Assembly (NCBI GenBank): GCA_013336205.1 | Contig: JAAXUD010000135.1 | Coordinates: 1-7,152, forward strand | Length of the DNA: 7,152 nt | Reading direction: 5' to 3' | From: Lentimicrobium sp. | GTDB taxonomy: Bacteria; Bacteroidota; Bacteroidia; Bacteroidales; Lentimicrobiaceae | Part shown: piece after piece, positions 6,484 through 7,152 of the stretch | Position numbering within the stretch: position 1 is the first letter of the stretch | Layout: the number at the start of each line of letters is the position of its first letter | Position numbers and translations under genes: made by a program | Notes under the pieces: model-generated | Told to the model about the DNA's origin: nothing | The model's database searches: none | Seen by the model: the letters and a program-made list of their open reading frames with translations, nothing else

Positions 6484-7152
6484 TTATACACGCGCTATTC
6501 TCATAATATCGGCAAAAATACCCGAAGCAGTTACCTCGGCGCCTGCACCTGCGCCTTTAATAACCAGCGGTTGTTCCACATAGCGGTTGGTGTAGAAAAG
6601 CACCACATTATCCTTTCCATAAAGATGGTAAAGATCATGCTCAGGCCCGATATGCTGCAAGCCCACTGATGCTGTACCATTTTGAAGGGTAGCAACAAAC
6701 TTGAGTTTACATCCTGCCTCATTCGCCTTTTGATACAAGGATTGAAAATAAGTTTCATGCTTTGCCATTTCCCGGTAAAATGCAGGAACATCGCCTTGCA
6801 TGCAGGATTCAGGAAGAAAAGAATTGCTTTTAATATCCTCCATTTCCATGCGAAATCCTGCCTCACGCGCCAGTATCAGAATCTTGCGCATTACATCAAT
6901 ACCACTGAGGTCGATGCGCGGATCGGGTTCTGCATAGCCTTCATCCTGCGCCTGTTTTACAATTTTTGCGAAAGGAAGGGTTCCATTGTAGTTATTGAAA
7001 ACGAAATTCAGGGTTCCTGACAACACTGCTTCTATCTTATTCACGCTGTCGCCACTTCGGATCAGATCATTTAAAGTGCCGATGATTGGCAGGCTGGCGC
7101 CAACATTTGTTTCGAAAAGGTAGGAAGTATTGAACTCTCCCGCCAGATTCTT
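6484..7152 (-). CDS. thrA: C-terminal homoserine dehydrogenase part of ThrA (probably aspartokinase/homoserine dehydrogenase), truncated by the window
   Basis: The frame is open to the window end and gives the last 222 residues. The reaction is reduction of L-aspartate semialdehyde to L-homoserine with NAD(P)H. Counting from the window end: FETNVGASLPIIGTLNDL (13-30) and VLSGTLNF (43-50) from the substrate-binding domain, then EPDPRIDLSGIDVMRK (75-90). By comparison with yeast homoserine dehydrogenase, E75, D86 and K90 are the catalytic-site residues. The tail GAGAGAEVTASGIFADIM is typical of ThrA/MetL-type enzymes without a C-terminal ACT domain, so fusion to an N-terminal aspartokinase is likely but lies outside the window. 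A GTG at 7044 is internal valine, not a start. It heads the thr cluster, 26 nt before thrB. Confidence 0.93.
   Translation of the reverse strand, partial: KNLAGEFNTSYLFETNVGASLPIIGTLNDLIRSGDSVNKIEAVLSGTLNFVFNNYNGTLPFAKIVKQAQDEGYAEPDPRIDLSGIDVMRKILILAREAGFRMEMEDIKSNSFLPESCMQGDVPAFYREMAKHETYFQSLYQKANEAGCKLKFVATLQNGTASVGLQHIGPEHDLYHLYGKDNVVLFYTNRYVEQPLVIKGAGAGAEVTASGIFADIMRIARV

Noticed and set aside
6484..7044. Separate 186-residue gene starting at GTG 7044
   Set aside because: The upstream codons to the window end continue the homoserine dehydrogenase domain (FETNVGASLPIIGTLNDL), so it is the C-terminal part of a longer ThrA.

Overview
The window looks like ordinary chromosome from an anaerobic, fermentative member of the Bacteroidetes, probably Bacteroidales. 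This is inferred from protein style, moderate GC, weak or absent Shine-Dalgarno sequences before most genes, a thrA-thrB-thrC cluster, and an oxygen-sensitive [FeFe]-hydrogenase. No genus can be named from the sequence alone.

Left half (1-3871, + strand): three genes in the order hydB (5' end outside the window), hydA, hydC. They encode a soluble, multi-cluster [FeFe]-hydrogenase of the HydABC type. HydB is a NuoF-like NADH/FMN subunit with an extra C-terminal 2x[4Fe-4S] domain. HydA is the H-cluster catalytic subunit with the full CpI-like set of accessory clusters. HydC is a NuoE-like [2Fe-2S] subunit. Together they would couple H2 formation or uptake to NAD(H), and by family knowledge possibly also to ferredoxin by electron bifurcation. 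hydB and hydA are 16 nt apart. hydC is separated from hydA by 72 nt that contain a strong stem-loop.

Middle (3872-4218): a non-coding gap between convergent operons. It holds a degenerate 8-bp tandem repeat that starts one base after the hydC stop codon, a clear rho-independent terminator for the hyd operon, a weak second hairpin, a perfect 11-bp inverted repeat, three copies of a GTTTTRGGAG motif within an imperfect direct repeat, and a further imperfect inverted repeat that runs over the thrC stop codon. The right part of this gap resembles a small dispersed non-coding element, but that cannot be proved from one copy.

Right half (4219-7152, - strand): the threonine operon, read thrA (only the C-terminal homoserine dehydrogenase part is in the window), thrB (homoserine kinase) and thrC (threonine synthase). 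It converts aspartate semialdehyde through homoserine and O-phosphohomoserine to threonine. thrB and thrC are 4 nt apart, and thrC begins with GTG.

No new enzyme system was found. All coding sequences belong to recognisable families with intact key residues. The unexplained material is the repeat- and hairpin-rich gap at 3872-4223 and the stem-loop between hydA and hydC.
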